From Zoogloea sp041908905 (GTDB taxonomy: Bacteria; Pseudomonadota; Gammaproteobacteria; Burkholderiales; Rhodocyclaceae), in contig NZ_JAYREK010000006.1 in NCBI RefSeq assembly GCF_041908905.1, positions 86,066-150,065 on the forward strand: a DNA stretch of 64,000 nucleotides. The letters run 5' to 3'. The notes beneath the pieces were generated by a model. It saw only the letters and a program-made list of their open reading frames with translations, had not been told where the DNA came from and did not search any database. Shown here piece after piece: positions 9,021 through 16,394 of the stretch. Position 1 is the stretch's first letter. Each line of letters opens with the position of its first letter. Position numbers and translations under genes: made by a program.

Positions 9021-9838
9021 TGCTGGTCCCCCGCCGGGCTACCGCCAGTGCGACGCAGCAGGAAGGTGGCCAGGTGCTCGCCGGGCAGCGAAGGCTTGCT
9101 GCGGCCTGCGTCCTGGTCTTCGCGGGCGGCGCGCTGGGTGATGTTGAGCATGCAGCCGCAGTCGGCGGTGACCAGCTGGCTGGCGCCGGTGGCCTTCAGC
9201 GCGGCCACCTTGTCGCTGACCATCGCGGTGGAGACGTCGGGGTGCTTGAGCGAGAAGGTGCCGCCGAAGCCGCAGCATTCCGATTCGTGGTCGTGGTGGG
9301 CGAGGGTCACGTTGCCGAGGCGGGCCAGCAGTTCGCGGCCGACCAGGTGGGTGCCCATCTCACGCCGCGCGGAGCACGAGGTGTGCAGCGTGACGGTGGT
9401 GGCCGGGCCTTCGTCCTTGCGGTTGAAGCCGACCACGTGCAGCAGGAACTCGGCGAGCTCGAAGGTGCGCGCGGCGATCGCCGCAGCCCGGGCCTTGAGG
9501 GCCGGGTCGGCGCCGACCACCTTCTCCCAGTGCCAGCGGATCATCCCGCCGCAGGAGCCGGACGGCACCACGATGGGATAGTCGCCGGGAAACAGGTCGA
9601 GCTGCGACGCCACCACCCGGCGGGCTTCGTCGGGGAAGCCGCTGGTGAAGGCCGGCTGGCCGCAGCAGGTCTGGTTGTCGGGGAAGATCACCCGGATGCC
9701 TTCGCGCTCCAGGAGGGTGATGGCGTCCATGCCGGCCTCGGGCACGAACATGTCCACCAGGCAGGTGGCATAAAAGTACACCGCCTCGGGGCGGGGCGGA
9801 TAGCTGCGCGTGGGCGTGCCCGGCATGTGGCTGCTCAT
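9017..9838 (-). CDS. lldE: L-lactate dehydrogenase complex subunit LldE/LutA
   Basis: This 273-residue subunit contains two cysteine-rich (CCG) domains, seen as TCCGQPAFTSG and ECCGFGGTFSLKHP. These are the hallmark of LutA/LldE and related heterodisulfide reductase-like electron carriers. The start is the ATG at 9838, preceded by AGGAGG four bases upstream. A longer frame to 9904 adds 22 residues of low domain content and was not used. It is the first gene of the leftward operon lldE-lldG-lldF-dld-lldP, downstream of an LldR-type operator. Confidence 0.93.
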   Translation of the reverse strand: MSSHMPGTPTRSYPPRPEAVYFYATCLVDMFVPEAGMDAITLLEREGIRVIFPDNQTCCGQPAFTSGFPDEARRVVASQLDLFPGDYPIVVPSGSCGGMIRWHWEKVVGADPALKARAAAIAARTFELAEFLLHVVGFNRKDEGPATTVTLHTSCSARREMGTHLVGRELLARLGNVTLAHHDHESECCGFGGTFSLKHPDVSTAMVSDKVAALKATGASQLVTADCGCMLNITQRAAREDQDAGRSKPSLPGEHLATFLLRRTGGSPAGDQQ

Positions 9839-9917
9839 GTCTCCTCCTGTCCTGCCGGCGGGCGTCGGGTGCTCCGTCGCCGCGGCGGTCTGCGATCTGG
9901 TCATGATTTACGGTAAA

Positions 9918-9930
9918 TTGGTAATACCAA
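9918..9930. promoter_or_regulatory. LldR-type operator O1
   Basis: TTGGTAATACCAA is a perfect 5-3-5 palindrome of the TGGTnnnACCA form recognised by FadR-subfamily GntR regulators, including LldR. It lies 80 bases upstream of the lldE start, where the lld operon promoter is expected. No convincing sigma-70 hexamers could be fixed for that promoter. Confidence 0.8.
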
Positions 9931-10050
9931 CCAATCCGATGGAGCGAAAATCTACCCGCGGGTCGGCGAGAAGTCAATCTTATGAGCGCATCAAAACTTT
10001 GATTTGATGGCGTTCTACGGGTAAACCGTTAGCGCGAGCGCCCGCCCGGC

Positions 10051-10080
10051 TTGTCCTGATGCGGACGCTGAAAGTAGAAT
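10051..10080 (+). promoter_or_regulatory. sigma-70-type promoter of lldR
   Basis: TTGTCC (10051-10056) and TAGAAT (10075-10080) are separated by 18 bases. The implied transcription start falls inside operator O2, which suggests autorepression of lldR. Confidence 0.6.
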
Positions 10081-10081
10081 T

Positions 10082-10094
10082 TTGGTCAGACCAA
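10082..10094. promoter_or_regulatory. LldR-type operator O2
   Basis: TTGGTCAGACCAA is a second perfect palindrome with the same half-sites as O1. It lies just downstream of the lldR -10 hexamer and 16 bases before the lldR start codon. The centres of O1 and O2 are 164 bases apart, which would allow looping of the kind described for E. coli lldPRD. Confidence 0.8.
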
Positions 10095-10110
10095 TTGAGA
10101 GACCCCGCCC

Positions 10111-10896
10111 ATGGCCACCGGCAAGCTCGCAGTCCCGCGCCTCTCCGACACCATCGCCCACGAACTCGAGCGCCGCATCCTGGATGGCGCCCTCAAGCCC
10201 GGCGACCGCCTGCAGCCTGAACGCGAGCTGGCCGCCGAGCTGGGCGTGTCGCGGCCGTCCCTCCGCGAGGCGATCCAGAAGCTGGTTTCAAAGGGCCTGC
10301 TGCACAGCCGCCAGGGCGGCGGCACCTACGTCACCGATCGCCTCGATGCCGGCTTCACCGACCCCTGGCAGGAGATGCTCCGCCAGCACCCCGACATCCA
10401 GGCGGACCTGCTCGAATTCCGCGGGATGCTCGAATGCGAGGCCGCGGCCCTCGCCGCCAGCCGGGCCACCGAGGCCGACCTGCTGCGCATCGGCGCCGCC
10501 TTCGAGCGCCTGGAGGCCGTCTTCGCCGAGGGCACTTCGCCGGAGGTGCTGGCCCAGCAGGTGGATGCGGACCTCTCCTTCCACCAGGCGATCGCCGAGG
10601 CCGCCCACAACGTGATGTTCGGCCACCTCACGGCCAGCCTGTTCCGGGTCATCAACGACCACATCGACCGCAATCTGCGCCACCTGCGCGGCCAGGCGAG
10701 CAACTGGCTCGACCTGCAGGGCCAGCACCAGGCCATCTGGGACGGCATCCGCCGGCGCGACCCGGCCGCCGCCCGGGCCGCCGTGCGCCGCCACATCGAC
10801 TTCGTGCACGAGAGCATGCAGGCCCGCGCCCTCCACGAGGAGCGCGAGCGGCGGGCCCGCACCCCCCGCGCCAGCGTCACCGCCACCCCCGGGTGA
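10111..10896 (+). CDS. lldR: GntR/FadR-family transcriptional regulator LldR
   Basis: This 261-residue regulator has an N-terminal winged helix (about 8-75, with the GntR signature from LQPERELAAELGVSRPSLREA) and a C-terminal FCD ligand-binding domain (about 95-235). The FCD metal-site residues D154, H158, H206 and H228 are all present. It is divergent from the lactate operon, and two TGGTnnnACCA palindromes lie in the shared gap. It most likely represses lldEGF-dld-lldP and itself until lactate binds. A pyruvate regulator such as PdhR is the main alternative, but the context favours lactate. Confidence 0.9.
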   Translation: MATGKLAVPRLSDTIAHELERRILDGALKPGDRLQPERELAAELGVSRPSLREAIQKLVSKGLLHSRQGGGTYVTDRLDAGFTDPWQEMLRQHPDIQADLLEFRGMLECEAAALAASRATEADLLRIGAAFERLEAVFAEGTSPEVLAQQVDADLSFHQAIAEAAHNVMFGHLTASLFRVINDHIDRNLRHLRGQASNWLDLQGQHQAIWDGIRRRDPAAARAAVRRHIDFVHESMQARALHEERERRARTPRASVTATPG

Positions 10897-10986
10897 GCGC
10901 CGGCGGAGGAGGGCTCGAGAAGCACAAAACGGCGCGATATTGCGTGATATTTTTAACGTATTTAACAAGTTTGCTACCATCGAGCC

Positions 10987-12003
10987 ATGTCTGTAGCCCC
11001 ATCGTCCCCGTTGCCCCGTGCCGTGCCGCCTGCCCGTCGCCTGCCGGGCGGGTGTCTCCTGCCCGCCGCGCTGGGTTTGGCCGGGCCCTGTCACGCCGGC
11101 GAGGCCGCCGCCGCGGGGGGGGCGCTCACCGAGGGGCTGGTCGTCGGCGGGGGGCTGTTCCTGCTGCTGGCGGCCCTGACCGTGCTGACCCTGTGCGCCT
11201 TCCAGGGGCGCCGGCGGGCGGTGGAGCTGAAGCGGGCCGAGGCCGAGCGCCGGGCCCGGGAGGCGGAGGCGGCGAGTGATCGCGACCGCCGGGCCTTCGA
11301 AGACCAGCGCCACCTGCTGTCGATGATGGCCCACGAGTTCCGCACGCCGCTGGCGATCATCGACGCATCGGTGCAGTCCCTGCGCCTGCTCGACGAGGAC
11401 GCCACGCCGGAGCGGCTCAACCGCTTCGGCCGCATCGCGCGGGCGGTGGAGCGGATGAACGGCCTGCTCGAACTCGTGCAGACCCGCGACCGCTTCGATG
11501 TGTCGGTGTGGACCCAGGATCTCGCCAAGTGCGACCTCGCCGACGTGACGGCGGACGCCCTCGACATCGTCGGTGCCCACGCGGAGCAGCGGGTGGTCGT
11601 GCAGAGCGCCGACGGCGTGCCGCCCCTGGAGGCCGACCACCGCATGCTGCGCTACGCGCTCCTCAACCTGATCGACAACGCCCTCAAGTACTCGCCGCGG
11701 GGTTCGCGGGTGGATGTGTCGATCAAGCCGATGCAGTGCGACGGCCGCGCCGGCCTGCTCTGGACGATCCTCGACCAGGGGCGCGGCATCGCCGCCGCCG
11801 ACCGGGAGCGGATCTTCGAAAAATACTACCGATCCGACGACACCTCCGAGACCGCCGGGCTGGGCCTCGGCCTCTACATCGTGCGGCAGATCATCCAGCG
11901 CCATCAGGGTTCGGTGCGCGCGGTGGTCGGCGAGCCGGGCAACGGGGGCTGTTTCGAATGCTGGCTGCCGCTGGCGCAGTGCCCGGAAGGAGGGCAAGCA
12001 TGA
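10987..12003 (+). CDS. membrane sensor histidine kinase
   Basis: This 338-residue kinase starts with a signal-like stretch ending near PCHA (about residue 37), a short periplasmic piece and one membrane segment (about 51-71). A coiled region follows, then the HisKA domain with phospho-acceptor H116 in AHEFRTPL. The ATPase domain has the N box (LLNLIDNALKYSP), G1 (DQGRGI) and G2 (GLGLGLYIV). The sensory portion is very small, so the signal may be sensed in the membrane or through a partner. It overlaps the response regulator as ATGA, and the pair ends 115 bases before the secretion operon. An AT-rich stretch (10930-10980) probably holds the promoter. Related to QseC/PhoR-type kinases; exact family not identified. 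Confidence 0.88.
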   Translation: MSVAPSSPLPRAVPPARRLPGGCLLPAALGLAGPCHAGEAAAAGGALTEGLVVGGGLFLLLAALTVLTLCAFQGRRRAVELKRAEAERRAREAEAASDRDRRAFEDQRHLLSMMAHEFRTPLAIIDASVQSLRLLDEDATPERLNRFGRIARAVERMNGLLELVQTRDRFDVSVWTQDLAKCDLADVTADALDIVGAHAEQRVVVQSADGVPPLEADHRMLRYALLNLIDNALKYSPRGSRVDVSIKPMQCDGRAGLLWTILDQGRGIAAADRERIFEKYYRSDDTSETAGLGLGLYIVRQIIQRHQGSVRAVVGEPGNGGCFECWLPLAQCPEGGQA

Positions 12004-12698
12004 TTCACATCGCCGTCGTCGAAGACAACGAAGACCTGCGCGACGAGGTCGTCTTTCACCTGGGCCGGATGGGCCACTGCGTCACCGGCCTGCCGGACGG
12101 CACAGCCCTCGACCGCCACCTCGCAAGCCAGCCGACCGACGTGCTGGTGCTCGACCTCGGCCTGCCGGGCGAGGACGGGGTCAGCATCGCCCGGCGGCTG
12201 GCGGTGTCGCACCCGCGGCTGGCGATCGCCATGCTCACCGCCCGGGGGCAGCTGGAGGACCGGCTGGTGGGCCTGGAGAGCGGGGCGGACATCTACCTCG
12301 TCAAGCCCGTGGACATGCGCGAGCTGTCGGCCGTCTGCGAGAGCCTGTACCGCCGCCTGCACCGGGTCGACGTGCCCGAGCGGCCCGCCGAGGGCTGGCA
12401 GCTCGACATGCAGTCCCTCGAGCTGGTGCCGCCGGGCGGGGCGGCGATCCTGCTTACGCCCACCGAATTCAAGCTGATGAAGGTGCTGGCCGAAGCGGCG
12501 CCCGAGCCCGCCCGCCGCGGCGACCTCGCCGCGGCGATGGGCCACCCGGAGCTGGATTTCGACTTCCGCCGCCTCGAGACGGCGCTGAGCCGCCTGCGCC
12601 GCAAGATCGAGATGCGCTTCGGCGAGGCCGCCACCCTGCGCAGCGCCCGTAACGTGGGCTACGTGTTTGCCGCGCCGATCCGCCTGTGGCAAGGCTGA
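12000..12698 (+). CDS. OmpR/PhoB-family response regulator
   Basis: This 232-residue protein has an N-terminal receiver domain with phospho-acceptor D52 (LVLDLGLPGEDG), T80 and K102. A C-terminal winged helix follows (about 132-228), with LLTPTEFKLMKVL and ending in RNVGYVF. It is translationally coupled to the kinase upstream. It is the nearest regulator to the type I secretion genes, which makes it the best candidate for controlling them; this is inference from position only. Confidence 0.9.
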   Translation: MIHIAVVEDNEDLRDEVVFHLGRMGHCVTGLPDGTALDRHLASQPTDVLVLDLGLPGEDGVSIARRLAVSHPRLAIAMLTARGQLEDRLVGLESGADIYLVKPVDMRELSAVCESLYRRLHRVDVPERPAEGWQLDMQSLELVPPGGAAILLTPTEFKLMKVLAEAAPEPARRGDLAAAMGHPELDFDFRRLETALSRLRRKIEMRFGEAATLRSARNVGYVFAAPIRLWQG

Positions 12699-12739
12699 CG
12701 GCGAGGAGTGATTTGTTTTAATTGTCGAAAACATCATTT

Positions 12740-12756
12740 CTGTCAGCAAAAGACAG
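12740..12756. promoter_or_regulatory. inverted repeat upstream of the secretion operon
   Basis: CTGTC and GACAG are separated by AGCAAAA within an AT-rich island (about 12710-12785) in an otherwise GC-rich region. The position suits a regulator binding site. The heptamer TGTCAGC also occurs upstream of the giant exoprotein gene, at 19193-19199. Confidence 0.4.
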
Positions 12757-12785
12757 CAAATTATCGTTTTTGTTGATTAATGTTA

Positions 12786-12813
12786 GGGTCGGTATGAACA
12801 ACTACACCGACCC
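12786..12813 (+). promoter_or_regulatory. hairpin abutting the start codon of the first exporter gene
   Basis: GGGTCGGT (12786-12793) and ACCGACCC (12806-12813) are perfectly complementary, with a 12-base loop. The second arm ends exactly at the ATG of the exporter gene, and no Shine-Dalgarno sequence is visible there. The loop starts with an out-of-frame ATG opening a 17-codon frame (12794-12847) that overlaps the exporter start. Confidence 0.5.
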
Positions 12814-14601
12814 ATGTCCCCCAAAGCTCAATCCACCGCCACGCTAGAGGCGGGTTCGCCCGAACTCCGGTTCGCACTGGGCGAATTGCGGAGCACGCTG
12901 CGGCGTGCCCTGGCCTTCGGGCTGTGCGCCAGCCTGCTGGCGCTGACACCCTCCTGGTACATGCTCGAGGTGTATGACCGGGTGGTGAACAGCCGCAATG
13001 GCCTCACCCTGCTGATGCTCACCCTGGCCGTGCTGCTGGCCTACGCGGTGATCCAGGTGCAGGAGTGGACCCGCGAGGCGCTGCTGCGCCATGCCGCGCG
13101 GAGCTTCGACCAGCGCCTGGGCGGGCGGGTGTTCGACGCCGCCCTGCGGGCGATCCGCCTGCGCACCCCGGGCGGCGGCCAGCAGGCCGTGCAGGATCTG
13201 CACACGGTGTCGGAGTTTCTCCGCTCGCCGGTCATCACCGCGGCCTTCGAGGCCCCGATGGTGGTCGTCTTCGTGCTGCTGGTGAGTGCCATCTCGCCGT
13301 GGCTGGGCGTGGTGACGGTGGCGGCGGCGCTGCTCCAGGGGCTGATCGGCTGGTGCAACGAGCGGGCCACCGGGCCGGCGCTGCGCGAGGCCAACCGCAA
13401 GGCCTATGCCGCCCACCAGCACGCCGACCGCCTGCTGCAGAACGCCCAGGTGGTGCACTCGATGGGCATGCTCGCCAACGTGCACGGGCGCTGGGTGCAG
13501 CGCCACCAGGAGGCCCTGGCCGACCAGGCCCGCGCCTCCCTCTCCGCCGGCAACTGGCAGGCCGTCTCGCGCCTGCTGCAGAACGTGCTCAGCTCGGCCC
13601 TGCTGGGCCTCAGCTGCTGGCTGCTGCTGCATGACCAGCTGAACGGCGGCGGCGGCATGCTGGTGGTGTCGGGCATCTTCGGCGCCCGCGCGCTGGCGCC
13701 CTTCAACCAGCTGGTGGGCCAGTGGCCGACGGTGGTCGGCGCCCGCGAAGCCTGGCGCCGGCTCGTCGCCCTGCTGGCGTCGCAGCCGGCGCTGCCGCCC
13801 GGCATGCCGCTGCCGCCACCCCAGGGCCGCCTCACGGTGGAGCGGGTGGCCGCCGGCGCCCCGGGCACCCCGGCGACGCTGTTGCGGGAGCTCAACTTCG
13901 CCCTCGCCCCGGGCGAGGTGGTCGCGGTGATCGGCCCCTCCGGCGCCGGCAAGACCTGCCTCGCGCGGACCCTCCTCGGGCTGTGGCCGGCCTCGTCCGG
14001 CAAGGTGCGCCTCGACGGCGTGGACATCGCCACCTGGCCGAAGGCCGAGCTCGGCCCCCACCTGGGCTACCTGCCCCAGGGCATCGAGCTGCTCGACGGC
14101 ACCCTCGCCGACAACATCGCCCGCTTCGGCCCCCCCGACCCGGCGCGGCTGCAGGCCGCCATCGAGGCCGCCGGCCTGTACGAGTTCGTGCAGTCGCTGC
14201 CGGAGGGGCTCGAGACCCCAATCGGCCCGGGCGGCGCGCGCCTCTCCGGCGGCCAGCGCCAGCGCGTCGGGCTGGCCCGCGCCATCTACGGCCAGCCGGC
14301 GCTGGTGGTGCTGGACGAGCCCAACGCCAGCCTCGACGAGGCCGGCGACGTGGCCCTCGCCCAGCTCATCGAGACGCGCAAGCAGGCCGGCACCACCTTC
14401 GTGGTCATCACCCACCGCACCAGCGTGCTCGCGGTGGCCGACAAGGTGCTGCTGCTGGTCGATGGCCAGCAGCAGGCCTTCGGCCCCCGCGACGAGGTGC
14501 TCGCGGCCATCCAGCGCGCCAACCAGCAGGCCCACGCGGCGCGGGCCGCCGGCACGCCGACCGTCTTCCCGCCGGCGGTGCGTGCGCCGGCCAACGTCTG
14601 A
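12814..14601 (+). CDS. type I secretion permease/ATPase, first of two
   Basis: This 595-residue half-transporter is of the PrtD class. Up to six membrane segments (about 25-300) precede an ATP-binding domain. Walker A is GPSGAGKT (374-381), the signature LSGGQ is at 477-481, Walker B ends at D501-E502 (DEPN, usual in this class), and H534 is the switch histidine. There is no N-terminal C39 peptidase, so the cargo is not clipped at a double-glycine leader. It opens a run of two exporters, fusion protein, outer-membrane protein and cargo. The start lacks a clear ribosome binding site, but the protein aligns sensibly from this ATG. Confidence 0.9.
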   Translation: MSPKAQSTATLEAGSPELRFALGELRSTLRRALAFGLCASLLALTPSWYMLEVYDRVVNSRNGLTLLMLTLAVLLAYAVIQVQEWTREALLRHAARSFDQRLGGRVFDAALRAIRLRTPGGGQQAVQDLHTVSEFLRSPVITAAFEAPMVVVFVLLVSAISPWLGVVTVAAALLQGLIGWCNERATGPALREANRKAYAAHQHADRLLQNAQVVHSMGMLANVHGRWVQRHQEALADQARASLSAGNWQAVSRLLQNVLSSALLGLSCWLLLHDQLNGGGGMLVVSGIFGARALAPFNQLVGQWPTVVGAREAWRRLVALLASQPALPPGMPLPPPQGRLTVERVAAGAPGTPATLLRELNFALAPGEVVAVIGPSGAGKTCLARTLLGLWPASSGKVRLDGVDIATWPKAELGPHLGYLPQGIELLDGTLADNIARFGPPDPARLQAAIEAAGLYEFVQSLPEGLETPIGPGGARLSGGQRQRVGLARAIYGQPALVVLDEPNASLDEAGDVALAQLIETRKQAGTTFVVITHRTSVLAVADKVLLLVDGQQQAFGPRDEVLAAIQRANQQAHAARAAGTPTVFPPAVRAPANV

Positions 14602-14608
14602 GTCCGCC

Positions 14609-16363
14609 ATGAAACCGTCTTCTCCCTTCCTTGCCGGCCGCAGCGAGCTGGTGCGCGCGCTGGCCGCCCATCGCGACGCCCTGGTCCGGGTCGGTCTCGT
14701 CAGCCTGCTGGTCAATCTGCTGATGTTGACCCCGACCCTCTACATGCTGCAGGTCTACGACCGGGTGGTGGTGAGCCGCAACGAGCTCACCCTGCTGGCG
14801 GTGTCGCTGATCGCGCTGCTGCTGTTCGCCGTGATCGCGGGGGCCGAGGCGCTGCGCTCGCGGCTGCTGGTGAAGGCCAGCGCGGCGATCGAGGCCCGCC
14901 TGGGCCTGCGGGTGTTCGGCGCGGCCTTCGAGGCCAGCCTCAACCCGCTGTCGGGCGACGGCGCCCGGGCGCTCGGCGACCTCACCACGCTGCGCCAGTT
15001 TCTCACCGGCCAGGCCGTGTTCGCCTTCTTCGACGCGCCCTGGACCCCGATCTACATCCTGGTGCTCTACCTGCTGCACCCGGCGCTGGGGGCCGCCGCG
15101 CTGCTGTTCGGCATCCTGCAGACGGTGCTGGCGGCCTGGAGCCATCGCCAGAGCGTGGCGCCGGCCCAGCAGGCGGCCGACGCGGCCCAGCGCGAGCAGG
15201 CCCTGGTGGGCGGCATCAGCCGCAACGCCGAGGCCGTCGAGGCGATGGGCATGGCGCCGGCGCTCCACCAGCGCTGGGCGGGCCTGCGCCGGGAGCGCCG
15301 CGACAGCGCCGGCGCCCAGCAGGAGCTGGGCCAGCGCCTCGGCGCGGTGAGCAAGTTCACCCGCCAGGCCCAGCAGTCGCTGATCCTCGGGCTGGGCGCG
15401 CTGCTGGTCATCGACGGCCAGCTCACCGCCGGCGCGATGATCGCCGCCAACGTGCTGACCACCCGCGCCCTCGCCCCCATCGACACCCTGGTGGGCAGCT
15501 GGCGGGTGGCGATCGCCGCCCGCGAGGCGTTCGGCCGCCTGGAGCGGCTGCTGGAGGGCTTCCCCCCGCGGGAGGCCCACCCGGTGCCCGCCGAGCCGGC
15601 CGGCTTCGTGACGCTCCGCCAGGTGAGCGCGATGGTCCCCGGCCGCGAGGCGCCGGTGCTCGACTACATCGACCTGAAGCTGGAGCCCGGCACCGTGACG
15701 GCGCTGATCGGCCCGTCGGGCTCCGGCAAGTCGACCCTGGCGCGGGTGATCATGGGCGTGTGGCCCGACGTGCGGGGCGAGGTGCTCCTCGACGGCGAGC
15801 CGCTGGAGAACTTCGACCGCGCCCGGCTCGGCCCGCAGCTCGGCTACCTGCCCCAGGACATCGAGCTCTTCGAGGGCAGCGTCGCCGACAACATCGCCCG
15901 CTTCGGCCAGCCCGACCCCAACAAGGTGATCGTCGCCGCCCAGGCCTGCGGCCTGCACGAGGCCATCCTGCGGCTGCCCCGCGGCTACGACACCCCGGTG
16001 GGCGAGGCCGGCCACCTGCTCTCCGCCGGGATGCGCCAGCGCATCGGGCTGGCCCGCGCCGTGTATGGCAAGCCCGCCCTGGTGGTGCTCGACGAGCCCA
16101 ACGCCAACCTCGACGAGGCAGGCGAGCTGGCCCTGTCGCGTCTGCTCCATCACCTCGGTGAGATCGGCAGCACCGTGCTGGTCGCCAGCCACCGGCCCGG
16201 CGTCCTCGGCGTGGCCGGGCGGGTGGTGGCCATGCAGGCCGGCCGCGTGCGCTTCGACGGCCCCCGCGACGAGGTGCTCGTAGCGCTGCGCTCCCGGGCG
16301 CCCGCCCCCGACACCGCCCCTCCCCAGCCCCCCGGTTTCGACCCGCTGACGGCGCATCCCTGA
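14609..16363 (+). CDS. type I secretion permease/ATPase, second of two
   Basis: This 584-residue paralogue of the preceding gene starts seven bases after its stop. It has the same plan: membrane domain about 20-305, Walker A GPSGSGKS (368-375), Walker B D495-E496 and H528. The ABC signature, however, reads LSAGM (471-475) instead of LSGGQ. Two tandem, non-identical half-transporters with one altered signature suggest a heterodimer with unequal ATP sites. Homodimers with separate cargos cannot be excluded. The ATG was chosen because the upstream in-frame extension runs inside the previous gene. Confidence 0.9.
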   Translation: MKPSSPFLAGRSELVRALAAHRDALVRVGLVSLLVNLLMLTPTLYMLQVYDRVVVSRNELTLLAVSLIALLLFAVIAGAEALRSRLLVKASAAIEARLGLRVFGAAFEASLNPLSGDGARALGDLTTLRQFLTGQAVFAFFDAPWTPIYILVLYLLHPALGAAALLFGILQTVLAAWSHRQSVAPAQQAADAAQREQALVGGISRNAEAVEAMGMAPALHQRWAGLRRERRDSAGAQQELGQRLGAVSKFTRQAQQSLILGLGALLVIDGQLTAGAMIAANVLTTRALAPIDTLVGSWRVAIAAREAFGRLERLLEGFPPREAHPVPAEPAGFVTLRQVSAMVPGREAPVLDYIDLKLEPGTVTALIGPSGSGKSTLARVIMGVWPDVRGEVLLDGEPLENFDRARLGPQLGYLPQDIELFEGSVADNIARFGQPDPNKVIVAAQACGLHEAILRLPRGYDTPVGEAGHLLSAGMRQRIGLARAVYGKPALVVLDEPNANLDEAGELALSRLLHHLGEIGSTVLVASHRPGVLGVAGRVVAMQAGRVRFDGPRDEVLVALRSRAPAPDTAPPQPPGFDPLTAHP

Positions 16364-16394
16364 GCCGCGCCGCCCCTTTTCCGACGAGTCCATC

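Noticed and set aside
12770..12798. TTGTTG-N17-TATGAA as promoter of the secretion operon
   Set aside because: The -10 matches only four of six positions and would give an almost leaderless mRNA. It is kept only as an alternative to the small-frame hypothesis.
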